Assembly: GCA_963760225.1 (NCBI GenBank)
Contig: CAVXCD010000003.1
Coordinates: 868,001-932,000 of the forward strand
Direction of reading: 5' to 3'
Source of the DNA: 13-2-20CM-66-19 sp963760225
GTDB lineage: Bacteria > Pseudomonadota > Gammaproteobacteria > Steroidobacterales > Steroidobacteraceae
DNA: 64,000 bases
A program made the position numbers and the translations under genes. Below, in pieces: positions 17,664 through 26,236 of this stretch. The first letter of the stretch is position 1. Each line of letters starts with the position of its first letter. Below the pieces are notes generated by a model, which had not been told where the DNA came from, did no database searches, and worked only from the letters and a program-made list of their open reading frames with translations.

Positions 17664-19157
17664 CTAGGTCGCGGGCAGAGATGGCTCATCGAGACTCAAC
17701 GCAGCGAGCCGGATAGCAGCTGATTGCGACGGATACGTGTGTATTACTTCGGCAAGGGCGCGCAAGCCGATACCGGTGCTCATGGCGACGCAAATCTCGT
17801 TGATCATCTCACTGGCGCGCGACGCCACAATAGTTGCGCCGAGAATTCGATCGTCGCCTTCGGCGACGTGAAGTTTCACGAAGCCCACGTCCTGTCGATC
17901 GGTGATCGCCCGGTCGACATCCTGCATCATGACCGTGAACGTCTTGATCGGAATCGACCGCGCGCGCGCCTCCCAAACCTGCAAGCCGACGTGCGCGACT
18001 TCCGGAGCACAGAACGTGCACCAGGGAATAGTCAGATCGGTGTGACGCAGGCGGGCGCGCCGCAGCGAATTGCGAACTGCAATGTGGGCAGTGCTCTCGG
18101 CAACGTGTGTGTACTTGTAAGGCATGCACACGTCGCCGGCTGCATAGACGTGCGGATTCGTGGTACGGAGGAATTCGTCGACGGCGATGCCGTGAGTGGG
18201 ATCGAAAGAGATTCCTGCGGCCTCCAGGCCCAAGGCGTCGACGTTGGGTATACGGCCGACGCTGACCAACACGTGGTCCGCCGCGACCTGTCTCTTCATG
18301 TCGTAGTTCTCAGTCTCGAGTACCACCGAGTCTTTCTCGATTCGCGCGCCAACCACCTTCGTGTTCAGGTAGATCGTCACCCCATCACGGGCCATTGATT
18401 GCGCAAGAATCTGCGCCGCATCGCGTTCCTCGCGTGGCAGGAATTTGGCTTCGTCCTGAAGGATGGTCACGCGCGAACCCAGGCGGCAGAAAGCCTGCGC
18501 GAGTTCGCACCCGAGCGGGCCTCCGCCGACAACCGCCAGATGCTGAGGAAGTTTCGCCAGCTCGAAGACCGATTCGCTCGTCACATACGAACCCTCGGCC
18601 AGCCCGGGAATGTTCGGAGGCGCCGGTCGGGCGCCGGTCGCAACGAGAGCTTTGTCGAAGCCAAGACGTGTTGCGGAGGTCTCAACGCACCGCGGGCCTA
18701 CAAAACGCGCTGCGTCAAAGTACACGTCAACGCCCATGCGCTTGAGACGCTCCAGGGAATGGTAGCTGCCGATCCGCTCCTCGATTTCTCTCAGGCGTGC
18801 CACCACGCGCCTGAGATCCGCGACAGGCTCGCCCTGTGCCGACCCCTGCAGGCGCATAACCTCGCGGATTCCGGCGAAGAGCGTCGCGGAACGGATGAGC
18901 GCCTTGGAGGGAACAGAACCGCTGTTGAGCGATGTGCCGCCAAGGCGGTGCCGCTCGAGAAGGGCGACCCGGGCACCCAGCTGTGTCGCCAGTTCCGCAG
19001 CGGCAAGCCCGGCCGGTCCGGCACCGACAATGGCGAAGTCGTAGGTGAGTCTGTTTCCTGCGCTACGCCGCCGTCGAGCGCGTTTGCCGCTACGCCCGTG
19101 AGAGGCCGGTGAGCAGGTCTTGGATCTGCCTCGGGATTGCTTCATGACGCGAGCCAT
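17664..19157 (-). CDS. MerA/Lpd-like flavin oxidoreductase lacking redox cysteines
   Basis: A 497-residue class-I pyridine nucleotide-disulfide oxidoreductase fold. The FAD site is GAGPAG (45-50), the NAD(P) site is VVGGGPLGCELAQ, the second FAD motif is YAAGDVC, and there is a C-terminal dimerisation domain. The place where the family has the CxxxxC disulfide reads GGTSLNSGSVPSK, so both cysteines are serine. The C-terminal IHTYPSQSA follows the MerA-like pattern without the catalytic His. It cannot work by dithiol chemistry; a transhydrogenase, quinone or diaphorase role is possible. The N-terminus is very Arg-rich and the true start may be near residue 35. Its start overlaps the end of the upstream glycoamylase-like gene. 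Confidence 0.8.
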   Translation of the reverse strand: MARVMKQSRGRSKTCSPASHGRSGKRARRRRSAGNRLTYDFAIVGAGPAGLAAAELATQLGARVALLERHRLGGTSLNSGSVPSKALIRSATLFAGIREVMRLQGSAQGEPVADLRRVVARLREIEERIGSYHSLERLKRMGVDVYFDAARFVGPRCVETSATRLGFDKALVATGARPAPPNIPGLAEGSYVTSESVFELAKLPQHLAVVGGGPLGCELAQAFCRLGSRVTILQDEAKFLPREERDAAQILAQSMARDGVTIYLNTKVVGARIEKDSVVLETENYDMKRQVAADHVLVSVGRIPNVDALGLEAAGISFDPTHGIAVDEFLRTTNPHVYAAGDVCMPYKYTHVAESTAHIAVRNSLRRARLRHTDLTIPWCTFCAPEVAHVGLQVWEARARSIPIKTFTVMMQDVDRAITDRQDVGFVKLHVAEGDDRILGATIVASRASEMINEICVAMSTGIGLRALAEVIHTYPSQSAAIRLAALSLDEPSLPAT

Positions 19158-20491
19158 CCGCCTTTAAACCCGGCGCGCTTGAGTCCGCGACACACGTCTG
19201 GCGAGTCGCGCAGCAGTGACCAGATCAGGCCGGAGCGCGCGTTTTCGATCGTGATCACGAGCAACCCTTGATCGAGGCCATACCAGCCCTGCGAGACCCA
19301 GCCTCCGCCATCGGCGCCTACCGTGGGATTGAAGCCGCTCGCAAAGCGATCTTCGCTGCACACCTGCGGGAAGGTCGCAAGCAGCCGGCGCGTCCCGCTG
19401 AGGGCCGCGGTCGGTGTGAACGGCAGCGTGGCCAGCATGGCCCACGGGCAGAGCGTACCGTCGTCAGGGCCGAACGGAGCGCCTCGTGCCATATAGCCAA
19501 AGTGGCTTGGGTCTTTAGCGAACGGACGAGCCCCGTCCCCGGTTGGGCCATCTCCGGCGCTCAGGCCCCAGATGTCACGACCGTAGCCGATCGCCTGGCG
19601 CGGATTGCGTTCGCAATATTCGCGCTGCACGGCCACGGTGCGACGCGTATTTTCGCAATAGTCGCTGTGCTTCTCGCGCATGAACGCATCTCTGATGCCG
19701 CGAAAATCGATCCACGCGTGGGAAAACAGGTGCGTAAACAAAGGTCCGGAGTACAGGACGTCTTGCCCGAGTAGCCGCTCCCATTGATAGGTCAATGTCC
19801 AGGTGGCAAAGCTGCTGCTCGACAGTGGCAGCGTGGGCGAGCCGAGCCCGAGCACGTAGAGAATCAGCGCCTCGTTGTACCCCTCCCACCCATAGTGCAT
19901 AAAGCCCAACTCAGGGTGCCAACCTTGCGAGAGAGCTGGCGAGTCGTTCTGCGCCCAGTGCCAGTCGACCCGCCGATACAGGGCGTCCGCGAGGGCACGT
20001 ATCTCCGCCTCCTCCGAGCGTCGATCGAAATACCGCCCCACGGTCAGCACTCCGGCGAGCAACAAGCTCGAATCGATCAGCGACAACTCGCAATTCCACA
20101 CGCGCCGGCCGGTCGCCATGTCCAGAAAGTGATAGTAGAAGCCCTTGTATCCCGTGGCATCGGCCGCCGTGTCTTGGGTGCTGTTCCAGAAGAAGCGCAG
20201 CGTTGCCAATACCTGCTTCGCGGCCGCACTGCGCGAGAGCCAGCCGCGCTCGACAGCGACGATGTAGCACGACAGAGAAAAACCAACCACCGCGACGCTG
20301 CACGGCGAACCTGCTCGCGAAGTGTCTGCGACCAGGCCATTGGTCGGATTGGTATAGCGCGAGATGTACCCAAACGCTCCGCGTTGCAGTCGCTCAATCA
20401 ACGCCTCATCGCTCTCCACGTCATCGCGGCCCATTCGACTGCGGCGTACGGACCGGCCTGCGCGGACAGCGTGTCGAAACCGACTGGTCAT
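19142..20491 (-). CDS. Glycoamylase-like (PF10091) protein
   Basis: About 449 residues with the (alpha/alpha) barrel of the glycoamylase-like family: a LQRGAFGYISRYTNPTNG segment near the start, GFYYHFLDMATG in the middle, and IWGLSAGDGPTGDG towards the end. Family members act on beta-1,2-glucans or related polysaccharides, and the same domain ends cyclic beta-1,2-glucan synthases. I see no clear signal peptide, though the Arg-rich N-terminus with the twin-arginine pair SRFRHAVRAGRSVRRSR leaves export open. The start is uncertain (ATG at 20491 or 20434; the frame stays open to 20584). It overlaps the next gene, implying an operon. Confidence 0.72.
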   Translation of the reverse strand: MTSRFRHAVRAGRSVRRSRMGRDDVESDEALIERLQRGAFGYISRYTNPTNGLVADTSRAGSPCSVAVVGFSLSCYIVAVERGWLSRSAAAKQVLATLRFFWNSTQDTAADATGYKGFYYHFLDMATGRRVWNCELSLIDSSLLLAGVLTVGRYFDRRSEEAEIRALADALYRRVDWHWAQNDSPALSQGWHPELGFMHYGWEGYNEALILYVLGLGSPTLPLSSSSFATWTLTYQWERLLGQDVLYSGPLFTHLFSHAWIDFRGIRDAFMREKHSDYCENTRRTVAVQREYCERNPRQAIGYGRDIWGLSAGDGPTGDGARPFAKDPSHFGYMARGAPFGPDDGTLCPWAMLATLPFTPTAALSGTRRLLATFPQVCSEDRFASGFNPTVGADGGGWVSQGWYGLDQGLLVITIENARSGLIWSLLRDSPDVCRGLKRAGFKGGWLAS

Positions 20492-20605
20492 TGACGCCCG
20501 CGCTTCATGCAGCGAATCGCCATCTCCGTGCAGTAAACGGTCTGGGTCTGTTCGCTTGCGGCGCCTATGCTGGGACCCCGCCAAGGCGAATAGGAGATAT
20601 CACAG

Positions 20606-21058
20606 ATGAAAACGCTCATCGCGCCGGTTCTGTCTGCGTGTGTATGCGTTGGAGTGGTCTGGGCCGGCGCGCCCCAGCCATCCGAAGACCCGACCGCTAT
20701 CAACGCTATCAAGCAACTCGAGCAGGATATGGGGGATGCAATGGTGCGCGTCGATATCGACAAGCTCAATCAGATCTACGCCGACGATTTTGCGACCATC
20801 GGATCCTCTGCCAAGATTATCACTAAGCAGGACCTGCTAGGCGATTTTGAATCCTTCCATGACAAACTCGAGTCGTTTGAAACTGGACCTATGGACGTGC
20901 AGGTGTTCGGCAACGTTGCCGTGGTACATGGCAGTGTCACGGAAAAGAGGATTCGGGACGGGAAGGACGCCAGCGGTGAGTTTGTTTGGATGGATCTCCT
21001 CGAGAAGCGCGCAGGCAAATGGGTGGTCGTGCGCAGCGCTGGCGCCCGAGTGAAGTGA
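20606..21058 (+). CDS. Exported SnoaL/DUF4440-type (NTF2-like) protein
   Basis: A 150-residue protein with a signal peptide (IAPVLSACVCVGVVWAGA) and an NTF2-like fold of the DUF4440 type: helix with LEQDMGDAMVRVDIDKL, the conserved IYADDFATIG, and the terminal strands GKWVVVRSAGARV. Such domains bind small ligands or serve as subunits; the role here is unknown. AGGAG lies 11 nt before the ATG. It is divergent from the glycoamylase-like gene. Confidence 0.8.
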   Translation: MKTLIAPVLSACVCVGVVWAGAPQPSEDPTAINAIKQLEQDMGDAMVRVDIDKLNQIYADDFATIGSSAKIITKQDLLGDFESFHDKLESFETGPMDVQVFGNVAVVHGSVTEKRIRDGKDASGEFVWMDLLEKRAGKWVVVRSAGARVK

Positions 21059-21131
21059 GGCTACCTCGTCGGGTCGCTTGCCGAGGCGTGCAACGCCGGC
21101 GAAGCGGCGCTGCAAGTAAATGACAGCCGCC

Positions 21132-22079
21132 TCAGCGTGTTGCCCGGTATAGCCGGTCTGCGATTTTTCGCAGGTGCGGAACCAGCTCGCGCGAGTCGAG
21201 GATCTCGAAGTCTGTGCCAATCAGCACGACCTGCGCCGCAAGGACCTCGATGGAGTCTGCGCCGGTGCTCAAAGTGCAACTCGCATCGTCCAATGCTTCC
21301 AACACTCCGCACCAGCTCGGAATCCTTTTGACGAGCTCTCCCGCGGACCCCTCGAGTCTGAGCCGCATGCGATAGCGGTAGGGCACCTGTGTCATCGAGC
21401 GCGCCACGAACTGGGCGACATCCCCGGGAAACTCGCGCGGCGCAAAATGCGGGCCGGTGGACACCAGACGCTGGATGCGATCCATGCGGAAGGTCCGCCA
21501 GTCCGCGCGCTGCGCGTCCCAGGCGACGAGGTACCAAAGATGCCCGGTGTGAGCCAGGCGCATCGGTTCGACGGTGCGCGCTGTGGCATTGCCCCCGCGG
21601 TCCCGATAATTGAGCCTCAGCTTGAGGTGATCACGACACGCCGTTGCGATTCGAGTGAGCACCTCAATGGACGGCACTGCCTGTGAGCTGGCCAGGGAGA
21701 CCGTGACCGAGTGCAAGGCGCTGGCCCGCTTGCGTAAGCGAGCGGGAAGCAGCTGATCGAGCTTCGCGAGGAGCCCGACGGCAGTTTCCTCCATCTTGCC
21801 GACGCTGCCGGCGGCGGCGCGCACCGCGACTGCGACCGCCACCGCCTCATCGTCATCGAGTAGCACCGGCGGGAGTGCGGAGCCAGGCTTCAGCTGGTAA
21901 CCGCCCCCCAGCCCTGGCGACGCTTCGACGGCATAGCCCAGCTCGCGCAGGCGGCCAACATCGCGCCGAATCGTGCGCGCGTCGACTCCAACGCGCTCGC
22001 TCAACTCACGACCTGACCAATGCCGACGCGACTGAAGCACCGACAGTAAGCGCAGTAGGCGCGCGGAAGTCTTGAGCAT
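21132..22079 (-). CDS. YafY-type HTH/WYL transcriptional regulator
   Basis: About 315 residues. The N-terminal HTH_11 domain covers SARLLRLLSVLQSRRHWSG with RTIRRDVGRLRELGY as recognition region. A WYL domain follows with the signature HLWYLVAWD, and a C-terminal WCX extension. WYL proteins sense a nucleic-acid or nucleotide-type ligand. The ATG at 22079 (LKTSARLLRLL) is the usual start for this family. It is divergent from the SRPBCC gene at 22166 across about 85 bp, the common arrangement in which the regulator controls that neighbour. Confidence 0.87.
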   Translation of the reverse strand: MLKTSARLLRLLSVLQSRRHWSGRELSERVGVDARTIRRDVGRLRELGYAVEASPGLGGGYQLKPGSALPPVLLDDDEAVAVAVAVRAAAGSVGKMEETAVGLLAKLDQLLPARLRKRASALHSVTVSLASSQAVPSIEVLTRIATACRDHLKLRLNYRDRGGNATARTVEPMRLAHTGHLWYLVAWDAQRADWRTFRMDRIQRLVSTGPHFAPREFPGDVAQFVARSMTQVPYRYRMRLRLEGSAGELVKRIPSWCGVLEALDDASCTLSTGADSIEVLAAQVVLIGTDFEILDSRELVPHLRKIADRLYRATR

Positions 22080-22165
22080 GGCGTCAAGTATAAGCGCATC
22101 GCGGACAAACCCTGTCCTCAATGACCTTTAACATCCCACAGTCGATCGGTTCAGGGGAGCGCATC

Positions 22166-22735
22166 ATGAGCCTGCACAGTTATCTCGAACTGATGCCAAG
22201 CGTCGCGACGCGGGCTGTTACGGTGAGGGTCAGTCGTCAGTTCACCGGGACGATCGAGCGCGTCTTTGACGCGTGGCTGGATCCGGTGACGGCGGGCTCG
22301 TTTCTTTTCGCCACTGACGTGGGCGAGGTCGTGCGAGCGGAGATCGATGCGCGCATCGGGGGACGTTTCAGATTCGTGCGCCGCGAGAACGGTACGGAGG
22401 TCCGGCGGACCGGCGAGTATATCTCGATCGATCGACCGCACCTGCTCGTGTTCAGCCTCAGCGACAACACGCGTACGCCAACGGATGATCGGGTGATCAT
22501 CGAGCTCGCATCGGTCGGCCTCGGGTCGCTCCTGGTCCTGACTCACGAAATGGGTCTTGAGAGGTACGCGGAGCGACATCGGGTCGAGTCCGAGTGGCGA
22601 CGTAGGCTTGGCATGCTGGCGTTCATCTGCGCAATCCCGCGCGGCGCGCACTTTCCCCCTGGTGCAACAGTTGTCAGTGACTCTTGCCTACGGGCGCGGA
22701 CCTGGCGAGAGCCCGATCCGTCCGGAGGAGCCTAG
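22166..22735 (+). CDS. SRPBCC/AHSA1-domain protein
   Basis: A 189-residue protein with an AHSA1-like START fold: VRVSRQFTGTIERVFDAWLD at the first strand and helix, an IDARIGGRFRF strand pair, and GEYISIDRPHLLVFSLS. AGGGGAG lies upstream of the ATG. From about residue 150 the expected end of the fold is replaced by FICAIPRGAHFPPG and an Arg-rich tail, unlike the family. A late frameshift or a rearranged 3' end is likely. It is probably controlled by the divergent WYL regulator. Confidence 0.75.
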   Translation: MSLHSYLELMPSVATRAVTVRVSRQFTGTIERVFDAWLDPVTAGSFLFATDVGEVVRAEIDARIGGRFRFVRRENGTEVRRTGEYISIDRPHLLVFSLSDNTRTPTDDRVIIELASVGLGSLLVLTHEMGLERYAERHRVESEWRRRLGMLAFICAIPRGAHFPPGATVVSDSCLRARTWREPDPSGGA

Positions 22736-22794
22736 AATCGCCCAGTAGCTAGGTTCGACCAGAGTGCGCCGGCGGACCTTCGGTGAGTCACCAT

Positions 22795-23451
22795 TTACTT
22801 CGTTCGCGGACGAGCCGTGCTGAGCGCCTCGTCGAGCATCTTGATCAGGGTTGCGCGTTCGTAGGTGTAAGGCTGTCCTTCGTTCAGCTGGACCAGCTGC
22901 TGGATCTGCTTCCTGATCGTCTTCTCGGCCTGGGCCTGCTCGGGCAGCACCAGGTACCGGCGCTTTGCACTTGCCTCAAAGAGCGCTTGTTCAACCGCCA
23001 CGGCAACCTCATCGGGCTCCGGGTATTGCGGGTCCGGTCCCAGCGCCTCGATTTTGGCCTTTTCGTCTTCCGTGAGTCGCGCGAGCATATTCTTGCCGAT
23101 GTCGCTATTGTAGTTGCCAGGTTCGACGACGCTGACTTGAACCCCGCGGGGAGCGAGCTGGACAGCCAGTGAATCCGTGAGCCCCTCAATCGCGTGCTTG
23201 CTCATGACGTACGCCGGCAGGTTGGGGCTGGCCAGGATTCCCGATATCGAGCCGATATTTATGATTCGCCCCTTTTGGTCGATGATCATCGGCTCGAATG
23301 CCTTGATCATCATCACCGGCCCATAAACGTTCACCTTCATGCAAATATCGAACTCTTCCGGACTCATGTCGGCCATCGTGCCGTAAGTCCCGACACCGGC
23401 ATTGTTGACCAGTGCGTAGAGGCCGCGTCCGGATTTCCTGACCAAATCCAT
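22795..23451 (-). CDS. SDR oxidoreductase, N-terminally truncated
   Basis: Classical short-chain dehydrogenase from the NNAG motif onward: YALVNNAGVGTYG, the catalytic Ser in IGSISG, the YxxxK motif YVMSKHAIEG and VVEPGNYNS. The first ~65-70 residues with the TGxxxGxG cofactor loop are absent. Upstream codons still read TQPADIAAA in frame, matching an SDR, up to about 23478. There the sequence switches to the 5'-truncated kinase gene on the other strand. The product cannot bind NAD(P) normally, so the gene is probably dead. Confidence 0.8.
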   Translation of the reverse strand: MDLVRKSGRGLYALVNNAGVGTYGTMADMSPEEFDICMKVNVYGPVMMIKAFEPMIIDQKGRIINIGSISGILASPNLPAYVMSKHAIEGLTDSLAVQLAPRGVQVSVVEPGNYNSDIGKNMLARLTEDEKAKIEALGPDPQYPEPDEVAVAVEQALFEASAKRRYLVLPEQAQAEKTIRKQIQQLVQLNEGQPYTYERATLIKMLDEALSTARPRTK

Positions 23452-23474
23452 CGCGGCTGCGATGTCTGCAGGCT

Positions 23475-24005
23475 GTGTCGATCGCCGGCCTGGTGCGCGA
23501 CCAGAGAGGTGACGCCGCGGTGAGCATGATCGTCGGGCTCGGTGAGTTCCTGCGTCGAGCCTCGGAGGATTCCCACCGATCGCAGGTGACGCTGGCGGAG
23601 GAGGTTGAGTATCTTCAGCGCTATCTCGACATTCAGAAGATTCGCTTCGGAGAACGTCTTCAGGTGAGCGTGGATATCCCGACAGAACTGCTGCGCGCGC
23701 AGGTCCCTAACCTATTGCTGCAGCCGCTCGTCGAAAATGCCATTAAGCACGGCATTGCCAAACGTGTCGTCGGAGGAACCGTGCGGGTTGCCGGTACGCG
23801 CCACAACGGCAACCTTTGCCTAAGTGTCTACAATGAGGGCCCGAGCGTGCCTACAGAGCGGCAGGCAACGCACACAGGTGTCGGCCTCGGCAATCTGCGC
23901 ACGCGCTTGCAAATCCTGCACGGTAACGACTCCGGGTTACAGCTGCGGCGCGCCGATGCCGGCGGAGTGGAAGTAGTAGTAACCCTGCCTTTCACGGAGG
24001 CGTGA
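23475..24005 (+). CDS. LytS/YehU-type histidine kinase, N-terminally truncated
   Basis: Contains only the C-terminal half of a His_kinase/HATPase protein: MIVGLGEFLRRASE, EEVEYLQRYLDIQKIRFGE, the N-box LLQPLVENAIKHG and the G-box GVGLGNLRTRL. The sensor and membrane region and the phosphorylated His region (normally HFLFN) are missing. The first codons after the junction (SIAGLVRDQRG) are kinase sequence, so the loss occurred exactly at about 23478. The following response-regulator gene starts directly after its stop. Kinase activity is unlikely without the His. Confidence 0.8.
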   Translation: MSIAGLVRDQRGDAAVSMIVGLGEFLRRASEDSHRSQVTLAEEVEYLQRYLDIQKIRFGERLQVSVDIPTELLRAQVPNLLLQPLVENAIKHGIAKRVVGGTVRVAGTRHNGNLCLSVYNEGPSVPTERQATHTGVGLGNLRTRLQILHGNDSGLQLRRADAGGVEVVVTLPFTEA

Positions 24006-24782
24006 ATGACGCCTCTCGACAAGCAATGCGCTCCCATACGGGCTCTGGTGGTTGACGACGAACCATTGGCGCGGAGCAACCTGACGGTACTCCTGCGCCG
24101 TGATCCTGACATTGGCGCCGTCGCCGAATGCGGGTCCGGCTTGGAAGCGATTGCGGCAATCAGAACATCGAAGCCTGACTTGGTGTTCCTCGACGTGCAA
24201 ATGCCCGAATGCGGGGGCTTTGATGTACTTGAGTTGTTGGGTAGCTACCTGTCGCCGGCCGTCATCTTTGTGACGGCCTACGATGAGTATGCGTTGCGTG
24301 CCTTCGAGGCGGGGGCGCTCGATTACCTGTTGAAACCATTTGACGACGCGCGCTTCGTGCGCGCTTTAAATCGCGCCAAGGACAAGATCGCGCACTACAC
24401 ACCGCTGCAAGCGTCACCAGCGAAGCGGCTCGTAGTCAAAAGTCAGGGCCAGGTGCTGTTCCTGAATGTCGCAGATATCGACTGGGTCGAGGCTGCCGGC
24501 TATTACGCCTGCTTGCATGTCGGCAGTGACATGCACGTCATGCGTCGGACGCTGTTAGAACTCGAGCGCGACCTGGGGAGCGAAAAATTTATTCGTATTC
24601 ACCGCTCGATTATCGTGAACCTCGAGCGGATTCATGGACTGGAACTCCAGAATGGTGGCGAGTACGAAGTCGTCTTGCGGACCCAAGCGAGATTGCGGTT
24701 GAGCAGACGCTTTAAGAAAGGACTTCAGGATCGCTTGGGTGTGCTGTCGGGACGCAATAGTGCAGCGGTAACCGACACTTGA
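24006..24782 (+). CDS. LytTR-family response regulator
   Basis: A 258-residue regulator. The receiver domain has the acidic pair in VVDDEP, the phosphoacceptor in FLDVQMP, TAYD and KPFD. The LytTR DNA-binding domain covers about residues 140-245 with FIRIHRSIIVNLERI and LRLSRRFKKGL. The ATG follows the kinase stop with no gap. Its kinase partner is truncated, so it now lacks its cognate input unless another kinase serves it. LytTR domains bind paired direct repeats; I found no obvious site. Confidence 0.92.
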   Translation: MTPLDKQCAPIRALVVDDEPLARSNLTVLLRRDPDIGAVAECGSGLEAIAAIRTSKPDLVFLDVQMPECGGFDVLELLGSYLSPAVIFVTAYDEYALRAFEAGALDYLLKPFDDARFVRALNRAKDKIAHYTPLQASPAKRLVVKSQGQVLFLNVADIDWVEAAGYYACLHVGSDMHVMRRTLLELERDLGSEKFIRIHRSIIVNLERIHGLELQNGGEYEVVLRTQARLRLSRRFKKGLQDRLGVLSGRNSAAVTDT

Positions 24783-24848
24783 GCGGGCTATGTCCGCCTG
24801 CCGCGCTGTCAGGCGGGCGCCCAGTCGCGCGGGGCGGGTAGTGGAGCG

Positions 24849-26159
24849 CTAGCGTGTCTGGCCCGGGCAGGGATCCTCGTGCTGCGATTGGTCTCCGCTC
24901 GCCCAGCTGCCCTCTGCCTCACACTTTCCGCGGTGATAGAGCCGTACCTGTTCCCGTACTGGCTCGAGCGCCGTCGCATCCCACAGGTTTGCGGGCTCGA
25001 TGTCGTCATCGGTGTTGGCGTCGAAGCCTTCGTCCGGCATCACAAACTCATTAAACTGGTGAACGATCAGAAAGAGCGGATCTAACTCGCGTGCAAATCT
25101 CATGAAGGACTCGAATGTGTCGTACTTATCTCCCTTGGCCCAGCGCAGCGCGTCGTCCTCGCAATAGGGCTTTTTGTCGGGATCTGGACAGCCCCAGCCG
25201 GTCTGACCAGCGGTCGCAATGGACGCGGTAAAGTTCTCCACGCGATCCCCGCGCCGGTTATAGCTTGGATAATACGGGCAGGACGGGTTTGAGCACGAGG
25301 TCTTCAGGCGATCCACCCAGCTCCAGAATCCGTATTCCGGCGCGAGCTCACGCGGCCCGGCAGCCTGGTTCGGGTTCTTCCAGAGATACGGCTGACTATC
25401 GAGATAACCGGCAACTTGGCGGAAGGTATATTTGTTAGCAATCTCGGGATGCATCACGAGGAACTCGCGAAACTGATACCAGAGCGGATTGTCGCCCGTA
25501 CCTGGGTCCTGCGCGGCTCCGACATAGATCAGCATCAGTGGCTTGCCCTCATAGATCACGCTCAGTTCCGGGTACTTCATCATGAGTTCGCCGAAATACT
25601 CGATCTCCTTCTCAAACGCGGTTCTGCCGTCCGCGTCCAGGTAAAGCTCATTCTCGTCTACTCCACCCAGCTCCGGAATGATCTTCAGCCGCGTGCCTAG
25701 CATTGACCAGGCGGGATACAGATCCCCTGTATTGTCGCGAATCGATTGATAGTCGCTGCGCAGAATCGCACAGGAACCGACGTTTTTAAGGTATTTCTCC
25801 ACGAACCATTCACTGTTGAAGATGCAGCTCACATCGTTTGTGAGGTCGGCGATCACAGCATCCATGCCCATCCACTCCAGCCACTTGACGTGTTGCCGAA
25901 TCACCGCCGGATCGGCGCTGTCGTAGCCTCCTCCTAAAGGAGCCATGTCTGCCGATTGCAGCCACGGCCTTGCCGCGCTGTACTGAAACGTGACACCGTT
26001 CGGCCCGAACCACGCTTCGTATTCCATCACCGCCGCGCGGCTGCGTTCGTCCACAACTAATGGGTGTTGCGCGTCGGTTCCGGGTTGCGCGTTTGCCAGG
26101 CTAAACAATCCCGCCAACAACACGCCTGCTGCCTGTAGCCGGATGTGGAAACAGGACAT
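24849..26159 (-). CDS. Exported protein resembling GH71/GH99-type hydrolases
   Basis: A 436-residue protein with a signal peptide (LQAAGVLLAGLFSLANA). The opening EYEAWFGPNG followed by GGYDSADPAVIRQHVKWLEWMGMDAVIADL resembles the first strands of the TIM barrel of endo-acting GH71/GH99-type enzymes. Late motifs include IVHQFNEFVMPDEGFD, a typical barrel strand with acidic residues. Several cysteines (CSNPSCPY and others) suggest disulfides. A role in polysaccharide breakdown is an inference. It has no evident operon partner. Confidence 0.6.
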   Translation of the reverse strand: MSCFHIRLQAAGVLLAGLFSLANAQPGTDAQHPLVVDERSRAAVMEYEAWFGPNGVTFQYSAARPWLQSADMAPLGGGYDSADPAVIRQHVKWLEWMGMDAVIADLTNDVSCIFNSEWFVEKYLKNVGSCAILRSDYQSIRDNTGDLYPAWSMLGTRLKIIPELGGVDENELYLDADGRTAFEKEIEYFGELMMKYPELSVIYEGKPLMLIYVGAAQDPGTGDNPLWYQFREFLVMHPEIANKYTFRQVAGYLDSQPYLWKNPNQAAGPRELAPEYGFWSWVDRLKTSCSNPSCPYYPSYNRRGDRVENFTASIATAGQTGWGCPDPDKKPYCEDDALRWAKGDKYDTFESFMRFARELDPLFLIVHQFNEFVMPDEGFDANTDDDIEPANLWDATALEPVREQVRLYHRGKCEAEGSWASGDQSQHEDPCPGQTR

Positions 26160-26236
26160 GTGCCTGCCTTTTTCTGCCAGTCCCCGACCAGGACAATAAC
26201 GTTGCGGCGCGTGTCCGGATGACCAAGGCGTAAGGT

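Noticed and set aside
22752..22768. Short match GGTTCGACCAGAGTGC to the TIR remnant at about 3.38 kb
   Set aside because: 16 bp with no flanking similarity; in a window of this size one such match is expected by chance.
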